DNA of 64,000 nt. Origin: an uncultured Mollicutes bacterium (GTDB lineage: Bacteria; Bacillota_I; Bacilli_A; Acholeplasmatales; Anaeroplasmataceae). The DNA lies in assembly GCA_947174785.1 (NCBI GenBank), contig CAMWKG010000001.1, forward strand, positions 98,251 through 162,250. Direction: 5' to 3'. Shown here piece by piece: positions 16,589 to 25,897 of the stretch (position 1 is the first letter of the stretch; every line of letters begins with the position of its first letter). The notes under the pieces are model-generated. The model was not told the DNA's origin and did not search any database. It worked only from the letters and a program-made list of their open reading frames with translations. The translations under genes were made by a program, and so were the position numbers.

Positions 16589-18365
16589 TCTCCTCCTTTG
16601 AAAGCTGAGAGTAGGCTATTTCTTGGTATACCTCACAATTGTGAATTAATTCCTTATGAGTTCCAGCCCCTACTATCTTTCCTTTTTCTAATACTAAAAT
16701 TAAATCTGCATCCATAATTGTTCCAATTCTTTGAGCAACAATGATTTTTGTTGGATTATACTCTAGTTTCTTTAAATTATCTCTTAGTATTTTATCAGTC
16801 TTAAAATCTAAAGCCGAAAAAGAATCATCAAATACAATAATCTCTGGTTTTTTGATTAGAGCTCTAGCTATGGATAGTCTTTGCTTCTGACCACCTGAAA
16901 AATTAGAGCCTCCTTGAGCAACACCCTGATCTAATCCATCGGGATGATTCAAGATAAAATCCTCTGCCATAGAAAGCTTTAAGGCTTCCTTCATTTCTGC
17001 TTCTGTTGCATTCTCTTTTCCATAGGCTAAATTTGAGCGAACTGTACCTTTAAATAGCAAAGCCTTTTGAGCAATAAAGGCAATTTTTTCTCTTAATATA
17101 GCCATATCATAATCTTTAACATTGATTCCATCAACTAAAACCTTGCCCTCAGTAACATCAAAAAATCTTGGAAGTAGATTAATCAAAGAGGTTTTACCAG
17201 AACCAGTTGATCCAATAATAGCTACTGTATCCCCTTGTTTTACCTTAAAAGAGATATGGTCCAATACGTTTTCATTTGAATTTGGATAGCTAAAGCTTAC
17301 ATCCTCATACTCAACAGTACCTTTTATTTCCTCCGTAGGTGAAACTGGATTAGCTGGATTGGAAAGACTTGGCTTTACATCCAATACCTCTCTTACACGT
17401 CTTGCAGATACTAAGCCTCTAGGCACCATAATAAAAATCATAATAAGCTGCATAAAAGCAATAACTATCATCATTGTAATCTGCTGAAATCCAAATACAC
17501 TACCTAAGAATTCAGGCTTCTCATTAATGATGTAAGCACCAACCCACAAAATAGCAAGTGAGGTTCCATTCATAATGAGCATCATTCCTGGATTCATTAA
17601 ATTCAACATACGATTGACAAAAATATGTGTTTTAGAAACTGTGCGGTTTACCTCATCAAACTTCTTTTCCTGGTATTCTTGAGCGCAATTTGCACGAACA
17701 ACACGAATCCCTGTTAAATTTTCTCTTGTTACTAAGTTTAAGCGATCTGTAAGCTCTTGAATCTTTTTAAATTTTGGTAAGACAATCAAGAAAATACTTA
17801 TAACTAAGGTTACTAAAGCTATAACAGCAATTACTACGATAAGACTTAAGTTTGCAGTAGATTCTATTCTGCCTGCCTTAATGATACCTAGAATGGCCAT
17901 GGTCGGAGCGGCTATAGCCATACGTAGTGTCATGATCACAACCATCTGAACCTGAGTAATGTCGTTCGTAGTTCTTGTAATGAGTGATGCTGTAGAAAAT
18001 TTATCTATCTCACTGATTGAAAATTTCTGAATATGGGTATAAACCTCTTCACGCAAATTGTATGAAAATTTTGCTGCAATTCTAGCAGCTAAAAAACAAA
18101 CAACGATAGATGAAACTAAGGATATACCTGCAAAACCAAACATTTCAAGACCGTTTCTTAAGATAGCATTTTGATAAGTAGTCTTTAATTCATCTGTTAG
18201 AAAGCCTTGCGCTTTAGCTGCTTCTGCCAAGCTCGCATTTGTTAAGATGTTTGTAAGTCTCGTTGGTAATTCTAGGTCACTATAAACCTGCAATATCACA
18301 AGGCCTATAACAACAATAATTAGTAAATAGGATAACTTATCCATACGTTTTAAAAGCTTAATCAT
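16575..18365 (-). CDS. heterodimeric ABC exporter subunit, degenerate NBD
   Basis: Half-transporter of 596 residues with an N-terminal six-helix domain and a C-terminal ATPase. Walker A is GSTGSGKTS, the signature is SGGQKQR, and Walker B is IVFDDSFSALD, where the usual catalytic Glu is Asp. This marks it as the non-catalytic half of a heterodimer with the product of 14792-16588. It overlaps the upstream MarR gene by 8 bases and the partner by 14, so the three are co-translated. The unusually long first extracellular loop (LTNASLAEAAKAQGFLTDELK) is seen in other members of this branch. Confidence 0.9.
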   Translation of the reverse strand: MIKLLKRMDKLSYLLIIVVIGLVILQVYSDLELPTRLTNILTNASLAEAAKAQGFLTDELKTTYQNAILRNGLEMFGFAGISLVSSIVVCFLAARIAAKFSYNLREEVYTHIQKFSISEIDKFSTASLITRTTNDITQVQMVVIMTLRMAIAAPTMAILGIIKAGRIESTANLSLIVVIAVIALVTLVISIFLIVLPKFKKIQELTDRLNLVTRENLTGIRVVRANCAQEYQEKKFDEVNRTVSKTHIFVNRMLNLMNPGMMLIMNGTSLAILWVGAYIINEKPEFLGSVFGFQQITMMIVIAFMQLIMIFIMVPRGLVSARRVREVLDVKPSLSNPANPVSPTEEIKGTVEYEDVSFSYPNSNENVLDHISFKVKQGDTVAIIGSTGSGKTSLINLLPRFFDVTEGKVLVDGINVKDYDMAILREKIAFIAQKALLFKGTVRSNLAYGKENATEAEMKEALKLSMAEDFILNHPDGLDQGVAQGGSNFSGGQKQRLSIARALIKKPEIIVFDDSFSALDFKTDKILRDNLKKLEYNPTKIIVAQRIGTIMDADLILVLEKGKIVGAGTHKELIHNCEVYQEIAYSQLSKEEIDNA

Positions 18366-18795
18366 AGTCTTCCTCCAAAAATCTTAAAGTGATATCTAAA
18401 ATCCTACTCAAATGTTCTTTTTCCTCACCTAAGGCTTCCAAAAATAACTCTCCACGTTGTTTTTGATGATGAAATAACGCTTCTAATTTGTGCGTGGTTT
18501 CTTCAGTTAGAGTATAATATTTAATTCTTCTATCCAAAGAATCTGTACTTTTTTCTACAAACCCTCTTGCCTCTAAGGCATCTAGCTTATGCATAACTGC
18601 AGGTATAGATACATCAAAATATTTTGCAAGACTTGAAGCCTGTACCTGCTTATTCTTCATACTTGAAAAATAAATACAATTTAAAATGTCAAATTCCATT
18701 CGGGTAAGATTATACCGCTTTAGAATTTGACATAGGTTATTGATGAATTTATTTCTCATCGCTCTGAATTTCATAACAATCTCTTGATCATCCAT
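18358..18795 (-). CDS. MarR family transcriptional regulator of the ABC exporter
   Basis: A 145-residue winged-helix protein. The recognition region reads LAKYFDVSIPAVMHKLDALEARGFVEKSTDSLDRRIKYYTLT, with the wing DRR-IKYY typical of MarR proteins. It is the first gene of the exporter operon and overlaps the first ABC gene. A large palindrome covers its promoter, so autorepression relieved by an exported toxic compound is the likely logic. Confidence 0.88.
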   Translation of the reverse strand: MDDQEIVMKFRAMRNKFINNLCQILKRYNLTRMEFDILNCIYFSSMKNKQVQASSLAKYFDVSIPAVMHKLDALEARGFVEKSTDSLDRRIKYYTLTEETTHKLEALFHHQKQRGELFLEALGEEKEHLSRILDITLRFLEEDYD

Positions 18796-18807
18796 ATTAT
18801 CACCTAT

Positions 18808-18869
18808 AATACTTTACTTGATAAAGTTTATCACGTAAAGTATTATACATCATTTTCAGAATTTTGCAA
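18808..18869 (-). promoter_or_regulatory. promoter and palindromic MarR operator
   Basis: Minus-strand TTGCAA (18864-18869), a 16-base spacer and TATAAT (18842-18847). The start region is covered by an inverted repeat with 18-base arms (18808-18825 and 18827-18844; left arm AATACTTTACTTGATAAA), 17 of 18 positions pairing around one central base. The promoter lies inside the end of the upstream flippase gene. Binding by the MarR protein would block transcription initiation. Confidence 0.75.
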
Positions 18870-19955
18870 TAGAATTTCCTGATTTTCTAGTGCTTCTACT
18901 TCTCTTTGTTCTCTTTTGTGTCTTCTTGCTACTACTTCTTCAAAAATCAAATACACAATAAAGCTTACAAGCATTAAAAAATAATAGGTTATAAAGCGCC
19001 ATAATAGTAAACCTGATGTTGCAATTGATCCGCTAATTGCAGGAATCACTGTGACAAAAAGCTGTCTAAAGGCAAATTCTATACCTCCGGTTGCACCTGG
19101 AGTTGGGATGTAACAGGTCATAGCTATAGAGAATGTTGTCATAGCTATAATCAATGCTAGCTTATCAGCTGTAACATCTATCCCTAAGGATAATAGGATA
19201 AAAAAGGGGATGGAATAATAACAAATCAAGCCAAACAGCTTCAATAAAACGCAAGTGAAAAACTTGAGTTTCTGACTCAATAATGCTTTAAAAGTAGACT
19301 GTGCTCCTGCACAATATTCATCAAATGCACTAACAAAGCGACTTAATTTTCCTTTAAATATTTTTAAATTTAGAAACCATCCAACAAATTTAGATAGAAT
19401 TCTTCTTATTGTTTTTGATAAACCTACCGAACAAAAGATAGTAAAAATTAAAATATTCATCACAAGACCTACAATGATCATCGCCTGAAGATAGGCTACA
19501 CCACCAGTGAGCTCATTAAAAAAGAATAAAGAGCCAATACATAATATGACAACTGCAATCTGGCAAATTACAAAATTCATAAGAATAATACCAGAGGCTC
19601 TATGCAAGCTTACACCTATCTTTCGATAAGAATAAATTTGAAATGGTTGACCACCTGAGGAAAATGGTGTAATTCCATTAAAAAAATATTCGATAGTACC
19701 AATCATTAAGGAATCTCTATATTTAATATTCCCTTCTTCCTTTGAACGTCCCAATATAAATAATGTCAAAGGATAAAAAATCATATATAAAATCAAGAAG
19801 AGAAAGGCAAAGGCTAACCAATTCCATTTTACATTTTTAAGTACATGCCCTATCTCTTTCATATCATTTAAGGATAAGATAACAATGACTACTACGATTG
19901 TAAGAATTAAAAATAATATTAACTTAGGAAGTATCTTTTTTATATTATGGTTCAT
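18843..19955 (-). CDS. flippase-like membrane protein (UPF0104 / LPG synthase TM family)
   Basis: A 370-residue polytopic protein with about eight membrane helices. Family features include SLMIGTIEYFFNGITPFSSGGQPFQIY near residue 90 and TPGATGGIEFAF near residue 285, matching the YbhN/MprF-flippase domain. It likely moves or modifies lipids in the cytoplasmic membrane. There is no fused lysyl-transferase domain, so it is not a full MprF. A charged C-terminal tail follows the last helix. It ends inside the MarR operator region of the next operon. Confidence 0.8.
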   Translation of the reverse strand: MNHNIKKILPKLILFLILTIVVVIVILSLNDMKEIGHVLKNVKWNWLAFAFLFLILYMIFYPLTLFILGRSKEEGNIKYRDSLMIGTIEYFFNGITPFSSGGQPFQIYSYRKIGVSLHRASGIILMNFVICQIAVVILCIGSLFFFNELTGGVAYLQAMIIVGLVMNILIFTIFCSVGLSKTIRRILSKFVGWFLNLKIFKGKLSRFVSAFDEYCAGAQSTFKALLSQKLKFFTCVLLKLFGLICYYSIPFFILLSLGIDVTADKLALIIAMTTFSIAMTCYIPTPGATGGIEFAFRQLFVTVIPAISGSIATSGLLLWRFITYYFLMLVSFIVYLIFEEVVARRHKREQREVEALENQEILLQNSENDV

Positions 19956-19975
19956 TAAAATTCCCTCCTAAAAAA

Positions 19976-19995
19976 TAGGCTTCATTTGAAGCCTA
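19976..19995 (-). terminator. terminator after DegV gene
   Basis: TAGGCTTCA-tt-TGAAGCCTA forms a 9-base stem at the end of the DegV gene, followed on the minus strand by a T-run. The flippase gene downstream may still be reached by readthrough. Confidence 0.75.
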
Positions 19996-20880
19996 CTTTG
20001 CATCATATTTTCTAATAAAGGCAATTCCGATAGGATATGGACCTGTATGAACAGATATTGTAGCACCAATTTGATCCATAAGTTCAATCTTCCTATGGAA
20101 AATCTCTTCAAATTTTGCTGCAATCTCTTTTCCTTCTTCTAAAGAATAGCCATAACCAACCTCAATTAGATAATCATCTAGATTTAAGTTATGCTTATGA
20201 ACAATTCCTGAAAACTTATCAAAAATTTTCATAATAGCACGCTTCCTAGATAAAGCAATACCACCAGATTGAATTTCTCCATCCTTAGCTATAATCAAAG
20301 GAGTTACCTTAAAGATATTACCAACTACTGCAGTTAGTTTACCTATTCTTCCTCCATGCTGTAGATAGGAAAGTCCATTTATTGTAAAATAACAACGACC
20401 TGTCATTTTAATCTCTTCTATATTTTTTATCACTTCATCCAAGTTTATTCCATTTTCTTTCATTCTTGCAATCTCGCGCACTAAAAGTCCTTGAGAACAA
20501 GAAAGCATCGTAGAATCAACAATCTCAACTCTTGCATCAGAATGCTCATCTAAAAACATATCTCTTGCCATAAGTGCTGAATTTAAGGAACCGCTAAATT
20601 TTTTAGATATAGTGATACATAATATATCCTTATCTAAATCATAGGCTCTTTCAAATTCTTTCATATAATCTTCTGCTGTAGGCATTGAGGTTTTTGGAAA
20701 GACATTTGGATTATCTACTAATTTTTGATAAAAGTCTTGAACAGAAAAATCCACCTTTTCCCTTAGGTAATTCTGTTCATCATAAGCAACATAAAAAGGT
20801 ACAACTCTAATCCCTAGTTTTGATACAGTTTCATCTGCTAAATCGCAGGCGCCATCTGAAATAATTTCAAAATCTTTCAT
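19993..20880 (-). CDS. DegV family protein (fatty-acid binding, FakB-like)
   Basis: DegV proteins bind a fatty acid and, as FakB, present it to the FakA kinase for phosphorylation. The 295-residue protein starts FEIISDGACDLADE and has the family blocks KTSMPTAEDYMKEFE, ITISKKFSGSLNSA and the C-terminal SVHTGPYPIGIAFI. No fakA is in the window. The isolated gene has its own terminator. Which fatty acid it prefers cannot be seen. Confidence 0.85.
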   Translation of the reverse strand: MKDFEIISDGACDLADETVSKLGIRVVPFYVAYDEQNYLREKVDFSVQDFYQKLVDNPNVFPKTSMPTAEDYMKEFERAYDLDKDILCITISKKFSGSLNSALMARDMFLDEHSDARVEIVDSTMLSCSQGLLVREIARMKENGINLDEVIKNIEEIKMTGRCYFTINGLSYLQHGGRIGKLTAVVGNIFKVTPLIIAKDGEIQSGGIALSRKRAIMKIFDKFSGIVHKHNLNLDDYLIEVGYGYSLEEGKEIAAKFEEIFHRKIELMDQIGATISVHTGPYPIGIAFIRKYDAK

Positions 20881-20943
20881 TTTATCTTCCTCCTAGGTCT
20901 TTTAATTATAGCATATTCCAGCTCTTTTTCAAATAAAAACTTT

Positions 20944-21597
20944 TTAGTTTACCTGAAATTCAACTCCATTTAAAGATTCTAAATAAAAATCACCAAGCAA
21001 AGAAAATGATTTTACTATCACTTTATTTAAATTTTTGCAACCAATAAAGGCATTTTTTCCTACTAAGGAACAGGTCTTTGGAATAGTGATTTCCTTTATA
21101 TTCGTATATCCAAAGGCATAAGAGCCAATAGATAAGGTATTAAAAAGTAAAACCTCTTCTAAGCTACTACATCCCATAAAAGTTCCACCTAAAATATCCT
21201 TAAGCGTTAGTTCCACTGCTTTTAAGCTTGTACAATTCTCAAAGGCATTTCTACCAATACTCTTGACATTAGACAAATCAATTTTTTCTAATCTCTTACA
21301 GTTCAAGAAAGCAAGACGCTCTATTTCTTCTAAATTTTCACTAAAATGGATTTCTTCTAAGTTTGATTTATTCATAAATGCTCTTGATTTAATTTTTGTT
21401 ACAGGCTTATTATGAATGCTTTCCTTTATTACATAGCTTCTAGCATTTCCATAAACCTTATCTACATAATAGGTTTCGGCTTCATGATCATACCCATAGC
21501 TAATTCTAGGGATGGTAAAAAAGCATATTAAAATAATGCTTACTATCACTAATGCTCCTATGACACTACTTAGAATAATTATATGCTTTTTTCTCAT
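20944..21597 (-). CDS. BspA-type leucine-rich repeat membrane protein
   Basis: A 217-residue protein with an N-terminal membrane anchor (HIIILSSVIGALVIVSIILICFF) and an outward domain of LRR_5 repeats. Four to five repeats of the type V..IG..AF..C..L..V.L are visible, such as IKSRAFMNKSNLEEIHF, IERLAFLNCKRLEKIDL, IGRNAFENCTSLKAVEL and VGKNAFIGCKNLNKVIV. Such repeats serve in protein or surface binding. It lies 13 bases after the second exporter pair and may be co-transcribed with it. Confidence 0.82.
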   Translation of the reverse strand: MRKKHIIILSSVIGALVIVSIILICFFTIPRISYGYDHEAETYYVDKVYGNARSYVIKESIHNKPVTKIKSRAFMNKSNLEEIHFSENLEEIERLAFLNCKRLEKIDLSNVKSIGRNAFENCTSLKAVELTLKDILGGTFMGCSSLEEVLLFNTLSIGSYAFGYTNIKEITIPKTCSLVGKNAFIGCKNLNKVIVKSFSLLGDFYLESLNGVEFQVN

Positions 21598-21610
21598 GAA
21601 GCTTCACCTC

Positions 21611-23398
21611 CTAATCCATATGTTTATATTGTAACTCATAGAGGTTATAATATAACCCCTTTTTAGATAAAAGCTCTTGATGCGTTCCCATTTCCATAAT
21701 TTTTCCCTTATGTAGAACAATGATATTATCTGCATGCTGTACTGTAGATAATCTGTGGGCAACAATAAGCATAGTTCCTACATTCATCATCTTCTCTAAG
21801 GAATCCTGAATGAGTACCTCAGTTTCTGTATCAATGTTGGCTGTTGCCTCATCTAGAATCATAATGTTTGGCTTATGAAGAATAGTTCTAGCAAAGCTTA
21901 AAAGCTGACGTTCTCCTGAAGAAAAGTTATTTCCACGTTCTAGAACCTCATAATCATAGCTATTATCTAATTTCTCAATAAAATGAGATGCATTAACATA
22001 ACGACATGCTTCTATAACCTCTTCATTAGAAAAACGATCATCACGCATTGTAATATTTGAACGAATCGTGCCACTAAATAAGAATACATCCTGTAGCATT
22101 TGACCAATATGACTTCTTAAGCTTTCTAAGGCAATATCCCTAACATCTATTCCATCTATACGAATAGAACCCTTCTGAATCTCATAGTTTCTTACAATGA
22201 GGGCTAGGATGGTAGTTTTACCAGCTCCTGTTGCTCCTACAAAGGCTACAGTCTGATTAGGTTCAATCGTAAAGGAAACATCCTTTAAAATCCAATTTCC
22301 TTCATTATACGCAAACCATACATGGTCAAATTCAATTCTACCTTCAATATGATCTAATACAATTGCATCCTCTTTATCTAAGATTTGAGCCTTCATATCT
22401 AAAATTTCAAAGATACGTTCAGAGGAGGCAAAGGCAGACTGTAATTGATTAAATTGGTCTGCAAGCTGCTGAATTGGATTGAAAAATTGACCATTGTAGC
22501 TATAAAATTTAACCAAATCCTTAGACAATAGCTTTTCGTTGATGACCATATAGAATCCATTATATAAAATAATAATATGACATAGAACATATAAAACATA
22601 GATGGCTGGTCTAAAAACACCGAAAATTAAAACCTCTTTAATGCTGTTCTTTTTCAAATCACTATTTCTACTATTAAATTCTATAGTCTTCTTTTCCTCT
22701 TGATTAAAAATTTGCGTGATTTTCATACCACTTAAATTTTCAGACAAGAACGCATTCATATTAGAAACAGAGCCTCTAACCTTACGATATTGTCTTCTAG
22801 ATACTTTATTAAACACTATGGTCATAACAATTAAAAATGGCATTACACAAAGAATATATAGAGTAAGTATTGGAGAGATAATAAGCATCAGCACTAATAC
22901 AAATATAATGGTTAAAATATAACGTATCAAATTTACGATGACATTTGTATAAAGTTCATTGACCATATTGACATCAGAGGTTACTCTTGTTACAAGCTTT
23001 CCAACTGGAGTTGCATTGATTTGAGCAATCGCTAAGCCCTCAATTTTAACAAAGATTTCTCTTCTTACATCTCGAACAATTCTTTGACCTGCCTTTTGAA
23101 GCATCATAGAATTGAAATAATTTAAGAAGGCACTACCAGCAACTATGGCAGCATAGCTACAAATTAAAATGATAATAAAAATCATCTTTTCCTGGAAGGT
23201 CTTATCCGCATTATCTAATACGCCAATCAGCTCACCTTCTAAATAAGCTGGGGTTAAATCCACAATAACAAGTAAGGCAGTAAATAGGAAAGATAATATA
23301 AAACTCCATTTTTCTTTTCCTGCATATTTTAGCAATCTTTTTAAAACTGTTCTATCATTATAGGTGCGAATATTTTTGTTGTCATCAAACTTCTGCAT
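21611..23398 (-). CDS. heterodimeric ABC exporter subunit, catalytically complete NBD (second pair)
   Basis: Half-transporter of 595 residues with six membrane helices then an ATPase. Walker A is GATGAGKTT, the signature is SSGERQL, and Walker B is MILDEATANID with the catalytic Glu. Its start coincides with the end of the partner gene (shared base at 23398). With that partner it forms a second heterodimeric exporter, independent of the MarR-controlled pair. Substrate unknown. Confidence 0.9.
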   Translation of the reverse strand: MQKFDDNKNIRTYNDRTVLKRLLKYAGKEKWSFILSFLFTALLVIVDLTPAYLEGELIGVLDNADKTFQEKMIFIIILICSYAAIVAGSAFLNYFNSMMLQKAGQRIVRDVRREIFVKIEGLAIAQINATPVGKLVTRVTSDVNMVNELYTNVIVNLIRYILTIIFVLVLMLIISPILTLYILCVMPFLIVMTIVFNKVSRRQYRKVRGSVSNMNAFLSENLSGMKITQIFNQEEKKTIEFNSRNSDLKKNSIKEVLIFGVFRPAIYVLYVLCHIIILYNGFYMVINEKLLSKDLVKFYSYNGQFFNPIQQLADQFNQLQSAFASSERIFEILDMKAQILDKEDAIVLDHIEGRIEFDHVWFAYNEGNWILKDVSFTIEPNQTVAFVGATGAGKTTILALIVRNYEIQKGSIRIDGIDVRDIALESLRSHIGQMLQDVFLFSGTIRSNITMRDDRFSNEEVIEACRYVNASHFIEKLDNSYDYEVLERGNNFSSGERQLLSFARTILHKPNIMILDEATANIDTETEVLIQDSLEKMMNVGTMLIVAHRLSTVQHADNIIVLHKGKIMEMGTHQELLSKKGLYYNLYELQYKHMD

Positions 23399-25182
23399 TA
23401 TTCGTCACCCCCATTAATTTCAGCTTCTAAGGATTGTAGGTGTACCATTTCCTGGTATAGCGGACAGCTTTCAAGAAGCTCTTCATGACCGCCTACACCA
23501 ACAATTGTTCCTTCATCCATTACTACAATTAAATCAAGTGTCTTAACCGTAGAGATACGGTGAGCTATCATTATTGTCGTTTTACCCTCTCTTAAATTTC
23601 TTAAATTAGAAAGAATAGTCTCTTCTGTTTTTGTATCTACTGCAGAAACAGAGTCATCAAATATTAATATAGGAGGATTTTTAACAATTGCTCTTGCGAT
23701 AGAGACTCTTTGCTTCTGACCACCAGAAAGAGTAACGCCACGTTCTCCTAAAATAGTATCATACTTCTTTTGAAACTCTAAAATATTATTATGAACATCC
23801 GCAAGCTTAGCTGCAGAGATAATGGCTTCCTCATCTAGCTTTTCATACGCAAAAGCAATGTTATTTGATATTGTATCGCTGAAAAGGAAATTATCCTGAG
23901 GTACATAGCCAATTGCCTCTCTCACCTGTTTATATGGAATATGCATAATATCCTTATCATCAATAAAGATTTGACCATCACTTAAATTATAGGTACGAAG
24001 TAATAAATCAACAATGGTGGTCTTACCACATCCTGTCTTACCTATAATACCTACCATAGTTCCTTCTGGAATAGTTAAGGATATATTGGAAAGTACTTTA
24101 TTTGAACCATCTGGATATTGAAAGTTTAACCCTTTAAACTCTATCTTACCGCGTATTTGATCAATTTCAGTAACATCTGTATCTACAATTTCAATTTTTT
24201 CATCCAAAAATTCATCAACTCGATTTAAGGATGCTTTGGCTTGAGCACGCATATTGATCAATTGTGCTACTGCCATAAACGGCCATATAACTGCATCAAA
24301 ATACCCAACAAATTCCCACATATCTCCAACTGTAAACTCTTTACCCATAAACCCATTCATAACAAAATAGGAGCCTCCGGCAAAAAGTAAAAGAAATATA
24401 GAGGAAATAACAACTGTTAGTAATACATTTAAAAGTGTTGCATATTTCACATAATGAATATTCTTTGCACGATTCTCTTCATTGATTTTATCAAAATGTC
24501 TGATCTCATGAACTTCCTTTACAAAGGCCTTTACTACTGCAATGCCACTAAAGTTTTCCTGTGTGAAATCAGACAAAGCCTCATAAGCTTCTTGTCTTGC
24601 CTTGAACTTTTCCTTTAGTATGCGACCAACAATCGCAGAGATTACAGCGATTAAAGCCATTGGTATAATACCAAAGCAGGATAAAATCCAATTGGTTGTA
24701 AACATTCTATATAGCGCAAAGCTTCCTAAAAATACAGCATCTATTGCCATTACAGTACCACTGCCAAAGGACTGCTTGATTACTTGTAGGTCATTTGTAA
24801 AAAGTGCCATCAAAGCACCTGTCTTATGATGCTTATAATATGCATTGGATAAAGATAAGGAATGCTTAAACATCTCCTCACGCACATCGGATTCAATCCT
24901 GGCAGCTACACCAAAGATACAGTATCTCCACATAAAGCGCCCTACAAACATGATTCCCGCAATTCCTGCAAGCTCAAGCATAAGAACCTTTATGCCATCT
25001 GGATTATTAAATAAAGAGGTCGGATCTTCTTGTGCTGTTTCACCGATACCATCAAGAATGTCTCCACAAATTCTTGGAATTTCTAGCTGAAACCAGTTTA
25101 CAGCAAGCAATGCCAAAAGTCCAAAAAGGAAAAACATAAAATATTTTGCATAATACTTATTTACATTTTTTCCAAATATCAT
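23398..25182 (-). CDS. heterodimeric ABC exporter subunit, degenerate NBD (second pair)
   Basis: Half-transporter of 594 residues. Walker A is GKTGCGKTT, the signature is SGGQKQR, and Walker B is LIFDDSVSAVD, with Asp at the catalytic Glu position. This is the non-catalytic partner of the product of 21611-23398. It starts one base before the thioesterase gene ends, so thioesterase, both exporter halves and perhaps the LRR protein form one operon. Confidence 0.9.
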   Translation of the reverse strand: MIFGKNVNKYYAKYFMFFLFGLLALLAVNWFQLEIPRICGDILDGIGETAQEDPTSLFNNPDGIKVLMLELAGIAGIMFVGRFMWRYCIFGVAARIESDVREEMFKHSLSLSNAYYKHHKTGALMALFTNDLQVIKQSFGSGTVMAIDAVFLGSFALYRMFTTNWILSCFGIIPMALIAVISAIVGRILKEKFKARQEAYEALSDFTQENFSGIAVVKAFVKEVHEIRHFDKINEENRAKNIHYVKYATLLNVLLTVVISSIFLLLFAGGSYFVMNGFMGKEFTVGDMWEFVGYFDAVIWPFMAVAQLINMRAQAKASLNRVDEFLDEKIEIVDTDVTEIDQIRGKIEFKGLNFQYPDGSNKVLSNISLTIPEGTMVGIIGKTGCGKTTIVDLLLRTYNLSDGQIFIDDKDIMHIPYKQVREAIGYVPQDNFLFSDTISNNIAFAYEKLDEEAIISAAKLADVHNNILEFQKKYDTILGERGVTLSGGQKQRVSIARAIVKNPPILIFDDSVSAVDTKTEETILSNLRNLREGKTTIMIAHRISTVKTLDLIVVMDEGTIVGVGGHEELLESCPLYQEMVHLQSLEAEINGGDE

Positions 25183-25183
25183 A

Positions 25184-25891
25184 TTATTCCTCCTTCATGA
25201 GCATTTCTAAAACAGGTACATCCTTCATAATTTGAAAGTAGGTATTCTTTCCTTCCGTTTTCTTTCTGATAGATAAAATATCTTTTTCCTTTGCTTCTTT
25301 TAAATAATGAAGCTCTACATAAGAAACCTTCATTTTCTCTATTTCTTCTAAAGAAAAGCCATCAAATAAAATACGTAAATACTCTGCATTATTGACATGT
25401 CTAGAATAGTCAAGATAGCTTGAACTTACGACTAAGCTTCTTTGTTCTATACACTCTATATTCCATTTACTAAATTCAATAGGACAAGGCTTGGAAACAG
25501 GTACTAAAAAATCAATTGCCTGTAATCTCAATAACTTTCGTGAAGCTATCTGTGCGCTTAAGCATTCTACCCATGCAGTGATTCCTTCTTTTTGATTCTT
25601 TGGATGAATGTATACCTCTACGATACAAGAAAGCCTAGATTCATGTGCAACTCTGCATGCCTCTATCACTACTATTTCATCCCAAATGGGAAGTCTTTCA
25701 ATCTTAAAGCAAGTCTTTGTAAACAGCCATAAGGCTTGATAGTCTCGTTTTAGACTTAAATTATCCTTATGGTAAATTCCAAAAAAACTTGCAACTCCTG
25801 CTTCTACCATCTTTAAAATTTCAGGAATTTTAAGAAAAGCATTTGTATCACACATACCATATTCAATTTTCTTTTCATATATAAACTCCAT
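25184..25891 (-). CDS. acyl-ACP thioesterase
   Basis: Releases fatty acids from acyl carrier protein. The 235-residue double-hotdog protein opens KKIEYGMCDTNAFLKIPEILKMVEAGVASF, the substrate-site hotdog, and the second hotdog has LDYSRHVNNAEYLRIL, which holds the conserved Asn/His segment (HVNN) of the FatA/FatB-type family PF01643. It is translated just before an ABC exporter pair, raising the possibility that a lipid is the exported product; this is only context. It follows rluA by six bases. Confidence 0.85.
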   Translation of the reverse strand: MEFIYEKKIEYGMCDTNAFLKIPEILKMVEAGVASFFGIYHKDNLSLKRDYQALWLFTKTCFKIERLPIWDEIVVIEACRVAHESRLSCIVEVYIHPKNQKEGITAWVECLSAQIASRKLLRLQAIDFLVPVSKPCPIEFSKWNIECIEQRSLVVSSSYLDYSRHVNNAEYLRILFDGFSLEEIEKMKVSYVELHYLKEAKEKDILSIRKKTEGKNTYFQIMKDVPVLEMLMKEE

Positions 25892-25897
25892 TATTTT

